A DNA stretch of 19,028 nucleotides. Origin: Candidatus Acidifodinimicrobium mancum (GTDB taxonomy: Archaea; Nanobdellota; Nanobdellia; Parvarchaeales; Parvarchaeaceae). The translations under genes and the position numbers were made by a program. Of the stretch, positions 12,867-19,028 are shown piece after piece. The notes below the pieces were generated by a model. It saw only the letters and a list, made by a program, of their open reading frames with translations. It searched no databases and was not told the DNA's origin. Positions within the stretch are counted from its first letter, which is position 1, and each line of letters begins with the position of its first letter. The DNA lies in NCBI GenBank assembly GCA_015121965.1, contig JADFAP010000032.1:1-19028 (forward strand), given 5' to 3'.

Positions 12867-13673
12867 ATGGATGATTTCAGTTCCTTAGAGAGTTTGCGTT
12901 CAAAAATAGAGTCTCTCCTATCCAGAGGACCTGCGCTGATAGGTGATATAGCCGAGGCAATAGGCAAGGACACTACGCAGACAAGTGTAATCTTAGATTA
13001 TTACGCCTCATCTGGCAAGATCTTCAAAACCATCAGAAAATACGGCTTATCACCAGTTTATGCTTTAAGCAAGGATCTAGCGTTGAATAAGCTTTATGAG
13101 ACCCTATCTCCGACAGAGAAGAGAATTGTCGATAAATTCAAGTCTAACCGTATAATAAAAGGCGATGATCTATCGCCGGCAGAAAGGTATATGCTGCAAT
13201 CTCTAACGGATTTTGTAAATAAAGTTACGGCGGTGGACAGAGATACCGGCAAGCAGGTGGATGTTTACAGCTACTATCAGCTGTCAGAAGAGGATATAAA
13301 GAGAGAACTTAATAAAGGGCAAGAAGTAGAACAAGCAAAACAATACGGCTCAAAGGAGGTTAAACCTAAAGTTTCGAGGTCAGCAAGCAGACCTGCCAAA
13401 GTAGATAATGAAGATGAGGTTAACCTTATACTGTCGAATAACTTTACTAGCCCAGAGAAACTATCAAAAGGAGTATATCTCGCGTTGTACGGTCCGCATA
13501 ATGTGCCGGTGATAGTCGCTGTAATAATGAAGAGTAGTCTCACGAAAAAAGATCTACTTAAACTACTGGGTTACCTCACCGAAAAAAAGACTATTGCATT
13601 TATACTCACAAATGCGTCTAAAGTAAGCGGATTAGAGGGGTATGGCAGCTCCATAAACATCGTGAAGATATGA
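12867..13673 (+). CDS. Winged-helix-like protein, function unknown
   Basis: This 268-residue protein starts with a likely helix-turn-helix or winged-helix domain (about 8-70). The stretches GPALIGDIAEAIGKDTTQTSVIL and YYASSGKIFKTIRKYGLSPVYAL resemble a recognition helix followed by a wing. The middle (about 70-135) is helical. A Lys/Ser-rich linker runs about 145-180, and a C-terminal alpha/beta domain about 185-268 (VNLILSNNFTSPEK, VPVIVAVIMKSSLTKKDLLKLLGYL, KTIAFILTNAS). That domain resembles small nucleotide- or nuclease-like folds, but I cannot name it. The stop overlaps the trmI ATG (ATGA), so a nucleic-acid or tRNA link is possible. Confidence 0.75.
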   Translation: MDDFSSLESLRSKIESLLSRGPALIGDIAEAIGKDTTQTSVILDYYASSGKIFKTIRKYGLSPVYALSKDLALNKLYETLSPTEKRIVDKFKSNRIIKGDDLSPAERYMLQSLTDFVNKVTAVDRDTGKQVDVYSYYQLSEEDIKRELNKGQEVEQAKQYGSKEVKPKVSRSASRPAKVDNEDEVNLILSNNFTSPEKLSKGVYLALYGPHNVPVIVAVIMKSSLTKKDLLKLLGYLTEKKTIAFILTNASKVSGLEGYGSSINIVKI

Positions 13674-14422
13674 GCAGGATATTTTTAATTGGTGAAAACA
13701 CAGTTATATCCACAGAAGAAGGGCGAGATATAAACACAGAATTTGGCATGATCCCCTCAAAAAAGTTAAAAGGCAAGCGAATTGGTTCTGTCGTTAAAAC
13801 TCACAAGGGTATTCCATTCGTGATCATAAATCCAAGCGTATCAGATCTGTTCAAGAAATTTATAAGGTCCCCGCAAATAATAACACTGAAGGATTTGGGA
13901 AGCATAATCAGCTACACAGGAATGAACTCAAGCAGCAAAGTATTAGACGCAGGTACCGGTTCCGGTTTTGCAGCGTGCGTTTTCGCAAGCATTGCTAAGA
14001 AGGTTGTTTCGTACGAAATACGCGAGGACTTCGCCAAAATAGCCGAGAAGAACAAACTTCTATTCAATGCTAGGAACCTTAAGATAATAAACAAAGACAT
14101 GGGGGAAGGGGTAAAGGAGAAGGATTTTGATATACTGCTGCTGGATCTTCCGGAGCCTCAGAAAATTATACCTAAAATCGAGAATAATGTCAAGATTGGC
14201 GGCTACATTGTCTGCTATCTACCATCTGCAATACAGGTTGAGAAGCTCCTACGCAGTATCCCGGACAACATAAAAGTCGTCAAGCTTTTGCAGAATTTGG
14301 AGATACCTTGGAAGAATGATGTAAAAGCAGATATCCTTAGACCGGAGAGCAGTGCTATACTGCATACAGCCTTTGTCATTATCATGAGGCGATATCCGAG
14401 TGCATCTAAAAAAAGCTTGTAG
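13670..14422 (+). CDS. trmI: tRNA (adenine-N1) methyltransferase, TrmI type
   Basis: TrmI-family enzymes methylate N1 of A57/A58 in the T loop of archaeal tRNAs using S-adenosylmethionine. The 250 residues have the usual layout: a small beta-rich N-terminal domain (about 1-60), then a class I methyltransferase core with VLDAGTGSGFA at 91-101, an acidic loop VSYEIREDF, and LLLDLPEPQ at about 155-163 (the catalytic Asp region). IGGYIVCYLPSAIQVEKLL follows. The start is fixed by a four-base overlap with the preceding winged-helix gene, so the two are translated together. The symbol refers to the family. Confidence 0.9.
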   Translation: MSRIFLIGENTVISTEEGRDINTEFGMIPSKKLKGKRIGSVVKTHKGIPFVIINPSVSDLFKKFIRSPQIITLKDLGSIISYTGMNSSSKVLDAGTGSGFAACVFASIAKKVVSYEIREDFAKIAEKNKLLFNARNLKIINKDMGEGVKEKDFDILLLDLPEPQKIIPKIENNVKIGGYIVCYLPSAIQVEKLLRSIPDNIKVVKLLQNLEIPWKNDVKADILRPESSAILHTAFVIIMRRYPSASKKSL

Positions 14423-14459
14423 ACGTCATAATTCCGAGTTCGACTCTGTAGGCTCAACA

Positions 14460-14467
14460 TTTTTATA
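14460..14467 (+). promoter_or_regulatory. TATA box for enolase, probably leaderless
   Basis: TTTTTATA is centred about 25 bp before the enolase ATG at 14489. A two-codon frame (ATGAAATGA from 14484) lies just ahead of and overlaps the start. With transcription starting near 14488 it would not be in the mRNA. Confidence 0.5.
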
Positions 14468-14488
14468 CATACTTGTCATTAAAATGAA

Positions 14489-15661
14489 ATGAAAATAAAA
14501 GGGATTGAATCTAGAAAGATACTGAATTCGAACACAAATTATACTATAGAAGTAAAGTTGAAAACAGAGCATGGGCTTTTCAGGGGCTCTTCCCCGGCTG
14601 GAGAGAGTACCAGCATGTACGAAGTTAAGCAGTTCAAGGAGAGCATAGATCAGATAGTTGAAAAGTTCAATTCATTTTTGAAGGGTTTAACGGGTAAGGA
14701 TGTGTCCTCACTAAATGATGTATTTGAGATAGAAAAGGGAATACCAGAAGAGTTCATTGGGGGCGCTTCTCTATCTTTGGGCTACGCATTGGTGTATGGG
14801 CTAGCGAGAGCAAAGGATTTGGAACCTTTCCAGCTGTTTAATCAGAAGCCGAACACAAAGGTCATGCCGGTGTGCAAGATGATAGGTGGAGGAATGCATG
14901 CTTCCAGGGCAGGCATGACTATACAAGAGATACTGGTATTAACTATGGCTGATTCCGCAAGAGAAAGCATAGACCACACTATAAAGGTGTACAATGAGGT
15001 CAAGAGGCTGCTTTCAGACAAGACGATAAGTTTCATCGACGGTGTGGATCCTGAGGGCGGATTGGTCTCTGGGTTAGATGACTACGAGTCTTTGGAGATT
15101 GTAAGCAAGGCAGTAGGCCGAGTTATGAAGGAGACCGGTGCCGACATACGACTCGGCATAGACGCTGCTGCTTCTACCTTCTACAAAGATGGCAAGTACA
15201 GCTACAAGAAGCCAATATACGGTAAGGATATTCTGACGAAAGAGGAACAGATAGATCTTATGGTAAAACTTGCTGATGAGTTTGGCTTATATTACATAGA
15301 AGACCCCGTTGATGAGAACTTCCAGGAAGGGTATAAAGAGGTCATGAAGAAAGTTGATGCTCTGGTTGTCGGTGACGATCTTACTTCCACTAAGGTCGAT
15401 CGTTTAGAGAAGGTTAAGGGAGACATAAACGCTACGCTCATAAAGCCAAACCAGGTCGGCTTATTGAGTGATGTCGTCAAATACTCGGAGCTCTCAGATA
15501 AGTATAAATTAGCAAAAATAGTATCTCATCGTTCAGAGGAGACTAATTCGTCCATTATATCTGACCTAGCTCTTGGCCTAGGCGCAAAGTACATCAAGAT
15601 AGGTATAAATAGGGGCGAAAGAGTAGAAAAGTTAAATAGGTTGATGGAAATAAGTGAGTAG
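14489..15661 (+). CDS. eno: Enolase
   Basis: Enolase interconverts 2-phosphoglycerate and phosphoenolpyruvate. At 390 residues it is shorter than the usual 420-430. Active-site residues are in place: Ser40 in PAGEST (the usual loop is PSGAST), His137 in GGMHA, Glu147 in IQEIL, Glu189 in DPEGG, metal ligands Asp225 (LGIDAAAS), Glu271 (YIEDP) and Asp296 (VGDDL), Lys319 in LIKPNQVG, His347 in SHRSEET and Lys370. Local variants such as AGEST, SHRSEE for SHRSGE and IGIN for TGAx mark a divergent branch. Ribosomal S2 starts 2 bases later, an old archaeal pairing. Confidence 0.95.
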   Translation: MKIKGIESRKILNSNTNYTIEVKLKTEHGLFRGSSPAGESTSMYEVKQFKESIDQIVEKFNSFLKGLTGKDVSSLNDVFEIEKGIPEEFIGGASLSLGYALVYGLARAKDLEPFQLFNQKPNTKVMPVCKMIGGGMHASRAGMTIQEILVLTMADSARESIDHTIKVYNEVKRLLSDKTISFIDGVDPEGGLVSGLDDYESLEIVSKAVGRVMKETGADIRLGIDAAASTFYKDGKYSYKKPIYGKDILTKEEQIDLMVKLADEFGLYYIEDPVDENFQEGYKEVMKKVDALVVGDDLTSTKVDRLEKVKGDINATLIKPNQVGLLSDVVKYSELSDKYKLAKIVSHRSEETNSSIISDLALGLGAKYIKIGINRGERVEKLNRLMEISE

Positions 15662-15663
15662 TT

Positions 15664-16257
15664 ATGAACAAAACTGATAAGTTAGAAGCATACAAGAAGT
15701 ACGGCGTGAGGATAGGTACTAAAGGTTCAAACAAGGCGATGGAGAAGTTCGTCTTCAAGAGGATACCTAACAAATTCGTGATCTTCAACGTAAAGCTGAT
15801 AGATGAGCGGATAAAGCTGGCTGCAAAGCTTCTTAACAACTACAAACGCAAAGACGTTCTTTTCGTATCCACCTTTGATGAGGCTTATTACGCTGTTTAT
15901 AATTTCTCCAAGATAATGGGGGTTAGCGTAAATTTTGGCAGGTATCTAGCAGGCTCTTTGACGAATCTTTCATATAAGAATTTCTTTGAGCCGAAAATTC
16001 TTTTTATAGTAGATCCTGTTACGGATAGAAGAGCTATAAAGGACGCAAAGAAAATCAGGATACCAGTTATGGCGATATGCAACAATGACAGCAACCTGCG
16101 TTTCATAGACTTCGTAATACCGGGAAACAATAAGAAAGCTGAGAGCGTAGGTTTTATACTGTACCTGTTGGCAAATGAAGCAGCCAGCGACAAGGAGAAA
16201 AGTGCCCTGAGTAAAATAACCTTCGAGGACTTCATATCAAAGGAGATAAGTTTATAG
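15664..16257 (+). CDS. rps2: Ribosomal protein S2 (uS2)
   Basis: The 197-residue protein fits archaeal S2 of the small ribosomal subunit. Key blocks are the N-terminal YGVRIGTK, then VLFVSTFDEAYYAVYNFSKIMG, GRYLAGSLTN (about 98-107), EPKILFIVDPVTDRRAIKDAKKIRIPVMAICNND (about 115-150) and VIPGNNKKAESVGFILYLLANE. It follows enolase by 2 bases and so is almost certainly on the same mRNA. A 33-bp gap with a weak TATA-like stretch separates it from the DUF192 gene. Confidence 0.95.
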   Translation: MNKTDKLEAYKKYGVRIGTKGSNKAMEKFVFKRIPNKFVIFNVKLIDERIKLAAKLLNNYKRKDVLFVSTFDEAYYAVYNFSKIMGVSVNFGRYLAGSLTNLSYKNFFEPKILFIVDPVTDRRAIKDAKKIRIPVMAICNNDSNLRFIDFVIPGNNKKAESVGFILYLLANEAASDKEKSALSKITFEDFISKEISL

Positions 16258-16290
16258 TTATCTGTAGTTTAGGATTTTGTCAAGAGGCAT

Positions 16291-16635
16291 ATGATTTTAG
16301 TTGATATTTACAGGGGCCAAAAGTTGATTGCTAAATCAGTGAAATACTGCCAAGACCTTAGGTCAAAAGTAATAGGGTTGATGTTCGTTTCTTCACCAGG
16401 AAATGGTGCGTTCCTACCAAATGTGAAAGACATCCACATGAACTTTGTTAGGTTCAATCTTGATATAATCTGGCTGGATAAGGATAATGTCGTTGTAAAG
16501 AAAGCTTTAGCAAGACCGTGGAAACTCTACTATGGGCCAGCAAATGCGACTCATGTCCTTGAGCTGCCACAGGGCTGTGGCTCAAGCCTAAAGATAGGCG
16601 ACACTTTATATATTAAAAATAGAAGAAAAGTTTAG
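16291..16635 (+). CDS. DUF192 family protein
   Basis: This 114-residue protein has the DUF192 pattern. The blocks are SKVIGLMFVSS (about 25-36), GAFLPNVKDIHMNFVRFNLDIIWLD (about 40-65), VVKKALARPWKLYYGPANATHVLELPQG (about 69-96) and a final LKIGDTL. The function of the family is not firmly known. It is a small beta-rich domain found in bacteria and archaea. There is no signal peptide here, so it is likely cytosolic. An AAGAGG ribosome-binding site lies just before the ATG. The next gene starts 1 base after the stop, which points to joint expression with the PP-loop enzyme. Confidence 0.85.
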   Translation: MILVDIYRGQKLIAKSVKYCQDLRSKVIGLMFVSSPGNGAFLPNVKDIHMNFVRFNLDIIWLDKDNVVVKKALARPWKLYYGPANATHVLELPQGCGSSLKIGDTLYIKNRRKV

Positions 16636-16636
16636 A

Positions 16637-17545
16637 ATGGAAGAGTTGAAAACAAGCCTCATCAATAAAGAGTGCTCATTGAAAGATTTTGGTAGATTCT
16701 CATTTGTATTTCCCGGCAATTCCTCAGTAAGTATTGGTGAGGCAACCTCTATACACCGACTTGATTTTTCGCCTTTGCATATAAAAGATCTGAAGGAAGA
16801 AATGAAGGAAGCCCTCTACCAAGCTACATACACAGCCGACGCAGTTCTTCTGTCTGGTGGAATAGACTCATCCGTCGTGGCTAAGATTGAATATGATAAG
16901 AATAAGAACGTGAAATTCATATCCTGCGGCTTGAAGGGTAGTGAAGACCTTTATTACGCAAAGATACTAGCCGAGGAGGTTGGGGTAAAACTTATTGATA
17001 TAATCTTAGATGAGGATACGATATTAAGCAGCATAAGATTTTTGAAGAATTTAGGTTTTACAGGTTACGACATTATACTCGGTATTGTCGAGTATCAGTG
17101 CCTCAAGAAAATGAAGGAGATGGGTCTTCATTTGGCGCTGACCGGAATGGGCAGCGATGAGCTTTTGTTTGGTTATAACAAGTATAAATACTTGGATCCC
17201 CTATCATTATTTGATTATAGATCGGATAGGGTTTATTACCTGAATGCAACCGACGATTTTAGAATTAATAAATTAGCTAAGGTGTTCGATGTAAGAGTTG
17301 ATTCTCCTTATCTAGCGGATAAGTTCGTTGGCTTAGCTATGAGCTATAATCTTGATAAAGATAGAAAGGAGGAACTTGATAAGAAAATATTAAGATCAAT
17401 CGCAGAGGATATCGGCGTAGATAATAGAATAGTCTACAGAGAAAAGAAGGCTATGCAATACGGTAGCGGAGTTGTAAGCATTCTGCGGAAGATATCAAAA
17501 ACGCGAGGGTTTAAAAATATAAATGAACTAGTAAATGCGTTATGA
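16637..17545 (+). CDS. Stand-alone asparagine-synthase-like PP-loop enzyme
   Basis: This 302-residue protein matches the synthetase half of AsnB-type asparagine synthases. It has the ATP-binding PP-loop LLSGGIDSSVVA (about 71-82) and the second signature TGMGSDELLFGYNKY (about 169-183), plus YREKKAMQYGSGV near the end. The N-terminal glutaminase domain with its leading Cys is absent: only about 65 residues precede the PP-loop. It could therefore use free ammonia or a partner, or adenylate some other acid. Its pairing with DUF192 (1-base gap) may be a clue to the substrate. The family assignment is good and the reaction is not settled. Confidence 0.82.
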   Translation: MEELKTSLINKECSLKDFGRFSFVFPGNSSVSIGEATSIHRLDFSPLHIKDLKEEMKEALYQATYTADAVLLSGGIDSSVVAKIEYDKNKNVKFISCGLKGSEDLYYAKILAEEVGVKLIDIILDEDTILSSIRFLKNLGFTGYDIILGIVEYQCLKKMKEMGLHLALTGMGSDELLFGYNKYKYLDPLSLFDYRSDRVYYLNATDDFRINKLAKVFDVRVDSPYLADKFVGLAMSYNLDKDRKEELDKKILRSIAEDIGVDNRIVYREKKAMQYGSGVVSILRKISKTRGFKNINELVNAL

Positions 17546-17597
17546 AACTATCGTTTTCATTGAAAATGAAGGGCTCAAATTGGCGTTTACAAGTAAA

Positions 17598-17603
17598 GGA
17601 GGT
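17598..17603 (+). promoter_or_regulatory. Strong Shine-Dalgarno site for RNase J
   Basis: GGAGGT lies 5 bases before the ATG at 17609, within AAAGGAGGTAAAAT. This is the best ribosome-binding site in the window and fixes the start of RNase J. A short palindrome (TTTTCA, one base, TGAAAA, 17554-17566) lies upstream in the same gap and could be regulatory. Confidence 0.7.
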
Positions 17604-17608
17604 AAAAT

Positions 17609-18943
17609 ATGATAAAAATTGAAGCTTTAGGCGGATACAGTAAAATAGGAAAGAACATGACTGCGATAAACGTAGACGGTGAAGTAATAATAACCGATAT
17701 GGGGGCGGACATGGAGAGACTAGTAGACTTTCAGGAGGATTCTAAGGTTCTTACGGTTAAGGACTCGGAGAAGCTTATAGAAGGCGGGGTAATACCTGAC
17801 GACAGAGAGTTCTTTGAGAAAGAGGGGATGAAAGTAAAGGCAATAGTGATTGGCCATGGACACTTAGACCATATCTGGGCAGTGCCGTTTTTGGCTGCGA
17901 AGTACAAATGCCCGGTTATAACCACTCTATTCACTTCTAAGATACTTGCGCATCTGATGGCAGATTACAATAGTTTCAACCTTAAGATCGTGCGGCTTGT
18001 GGAAGGCAGTGTCCTTAAGATATCCGATAATATTAGCATAGAGTTAGTGCACATAACACATTCCATACCTAGTAGCACTTTGGTAGTCATTCACACCCAA
18101 TACGGGGCGGTGATATATGCAAATGATTGGAAGTTCGACAATTACCCCACTTTAGGTAAGAAGCCGAACTATGAAAGGCTTGAGGAGCTTAGTAAGAAAG
18201 GTATCGCAGCCGTAATATCGGATTCGACCAGGATAGACTTCGATGGGTACTCCTTCTCGGAAAGCGTTGCAAAGACAATGCTGGAGGATGTGATAAGGAA
18301 AAGTCTAAAGCATAAGACCATATTTGTCACGACTTTCTCCTCCCACATAGCGAGGATAAAGAACATAGTGGAAGTCGCAAGACGCTTTGATAGGCAGGTC
18401 ATGATATTCGGAAGGAGCATGGACCTTTACTTAGAGTCAGCTGTATCAGCAAATGTCGTAGATAGGAAGACGTTCCCTAAAGTTCAAAGGGTTTTTCCAT
18501 TGGTAAATAAAGCACTCAAAGTCGTCAATGAAAATCCAGGAAAATACCTTGTGATATGCACGGGGCATCAGGGTGAACCGAATTCATTCCTTAAGAGACT
18601 GTCGGCTGAAGAATACAGCTACAGGTTGTCAAGCGAAGACGCAATAATATTCTCATCTGAAACTATACCAACACCGGTGAACATAGCGAACAAAGGGATG
18701 CTTAAGAAGGAACTGTCAGAGAGGGGGGCGTACCTCGTAGAAAATGTGCATGTTTCAGGTCACGCTTACAAGAATGACCATAGGAATTTCATAAAGATGC
18801 TCATGCCTAAGCATTACATCCCATCTCATGGGGGGATAGACAAAATAAGCGTAGGTATATCCTTAAGTAAGGAATTTGGATACGAGCTTGGGAAGACATC
18901 ACACATTCTTTTGGATAACCAGGAGCTGGAATTAAACCTTTGA
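17609..18943 (+). CDS. rnj: Ribonuclease J (beta-CASP metallo-nuclease)
   Basis: The 444-residue protein is an archaeal RNase J, a 5'-3' exonuclease in mRNA and rRNA turnover. The metallo-beta-lactamase metal site is HGHLDH (His83, His85, Asp87, His88), followed by ITHSIPSS, an aspartate in YANDWKFD and SDSTR. The beta-CASP domain is marked by TTFSSHIARI, ICTGHQGEP (usually TGSQGEP) and HVSGHA, and IPSHGG lies near the end. The length fits the archaeal form without the bacterial C-terminal domain. A strong ribosome-binding site and a 63-bp gap suggest separate expression from the gene before. Confidence 0.93.
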   Translation: MIKIEALGGYSKIGKNMTAINVDGEVIITDMGADMERLVDFQEDSKVLTVKDSEKLIEGGVIPDDREFFEKEGMKVKAIVIGHGHLDHIWAVPFLAAKYKCPVITTLFTSKILAHLMADYNSFNLKIVRLVEGSVLKISDNISIELVHITHSIPSSTLVVIHTQYGAVIYANDWKFDNYPTLGKKPNYERLEELSKKGIAAVISDSTRIDFDGYSFSESVAKTMLEDVIRKSLKHKTIFVTTFSSHIARIKNIVEVARRFDRQVMIFGRSMDLYLESAVSANVVDRKTFPKVQRVFPLVNKALKVVNENPGKYLVICTGHQGEPNSFLKRLSAEEYSYRLSSEDAIIFSSETIPTPVNIANKGMLKKELSERGAYLVENVHVSGHAYKNDHRNFIKMLMPKHYIPSHGGIDKISVGISLSKEFGYELGKTSHILLDNQELELNL

Positions 18944-18960
18944 AAAGGGTAAGAGAAAGG

Positions 18961-18968
18961 TTAAATTT
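18961..18968 (+). promoter_or_regulatory. TATA box for the gene at the right edge
   Basis: TTAAATTT, preceded by AGAAAGG, is centred about 26 bp before the ATG at 18990, the same leaderless spacing as at pyrG, thioredoxin and enolase. Confidence 0.4.
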
Positions 18969-18989
18969 TGCAGCGTGTTCAGATTTTAG

Positions 18990-19028
18990 ATGGATGAGCT
19001 CAAGAATTGGGGAAATGACCAAGAATTG
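18990..19028 (+). CDS. Start of a gene cut by the window edge
   Basis: ATG at 18990 opens a frame running to the last base, giving 13 residues (MDELKNWGNDQEL) and no stop. It has a TATA box at leaderless distance. In many archaea RNase J is followed by a polyprenyl diphosphate synthase gene, so that is a reasonable guess from position alone. The visible residues cannot confirm it. Confidence 0.45.
   Translation, partial: MDELKNWGNDQEL

Noticed and set aside
14484..14492. A two-codon upstream frame (ATG AAA TGA) overlapping the enolase start
   Set aside because: The TATA box places transcription start at about 14488, after this ATG, so it is unlikely to be in the mRNA.
1..19028. CRISPR arrays, insertion sequences, rRNA genes and a replication origin
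   Set aside because: I saw no regularly spaced repeats, transposase-like proteins, rRNA sequence or clustered origin-box repeats by eye.

Overview
The window looks like archaeal chromosome, probably from a small-genome DPANN-type lineage. Three things point to archaea: a D-family DNA polymerase small subunit, ribosomal proteins and aIF1 of archaeal type, and tRNA genes without an encoded CCA, one of them with a short intron in the anticodon loop. An aRNase J, a class III (QxSxEY) pilin-like protein and an aTrmI-type methyltransferase agree with this. A zinc-containing 7Fe-type ferredoxin, described from acidophiles such as Sulfolobus and Thermoplasma, hints at an acidophilic lineage (Micrarchaeota/Parvarchaeota-like). 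That assignment is inference. Genes are tightly packed: the longest gap between genes is about 206 bp (11353-11558). Many genes have a TATA-like box 24-30 bp before the ATG and no Shine-Dalgarno site, so they are probably leaderless.

Layout. 1-3166 (+): the end of one membrane protein and a second overlapping one of unknown function, then CTP synthase, thioredoxin, tRNA-splicing endonuclease and a possible 36-residue basic ORF. 3158-11224 (-): ribosomal proteins L23, L4 and L3 (a short S10-type operon); pyruvate kinase; a pilin-like protein overlapping thymidylate kinase; a possible 31-residue ORF; DP1 of DNA polymerase D; aIF1; a one-helix membrane protein; tRNA-Leu(CAA) with an intron; an acidic orphan; and the Zn-ferredoxin. 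11279-12074 (+): tRNA-Arg(GCG), a 206-bp gap with nested inverted repeats that could fold as a pseudoknotted RNA, and an orphan gene whose TATA box lies between two palindromes. 12114-12806 (-): a PAP2-family phosphatase. 12867-19028 (+): a winged-helix-like protein overlapping TrmI, then enolase, ribosomal protein S2, a DUF192 protein, a stand-alone asparagine-synthase-type PP-loop enzyme, RNase J and the first 13 codons of another gene.

Most genes are housekeeping: translation (L3, L4, L23, S2, aIF1, two tRNAs, EndA, TrmI), nucleotide synthesis and replication (PyrG, Tmk, DP1), lower glycolysis (enolase, pyruvate kinase), redox (thioredoxin, ferredoxin) and RNA turnover (RNase J). I see no CRISPR array, insertion sequence or prophage. 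The stretch most worth a second look is 11225-11560. It holds a TATA box apparently shared by the ferredoxin and tRNA-Arg, the possible structured RNA, and a palindrome-flanked promoter for an orphan gene with unusual arginine codons. Other points are a thymidylate kinase whose P-loop lacks the usual lysine, and an enolase-S2-RNase J cluster without the mevalonate-pathway genes usually found inside it.
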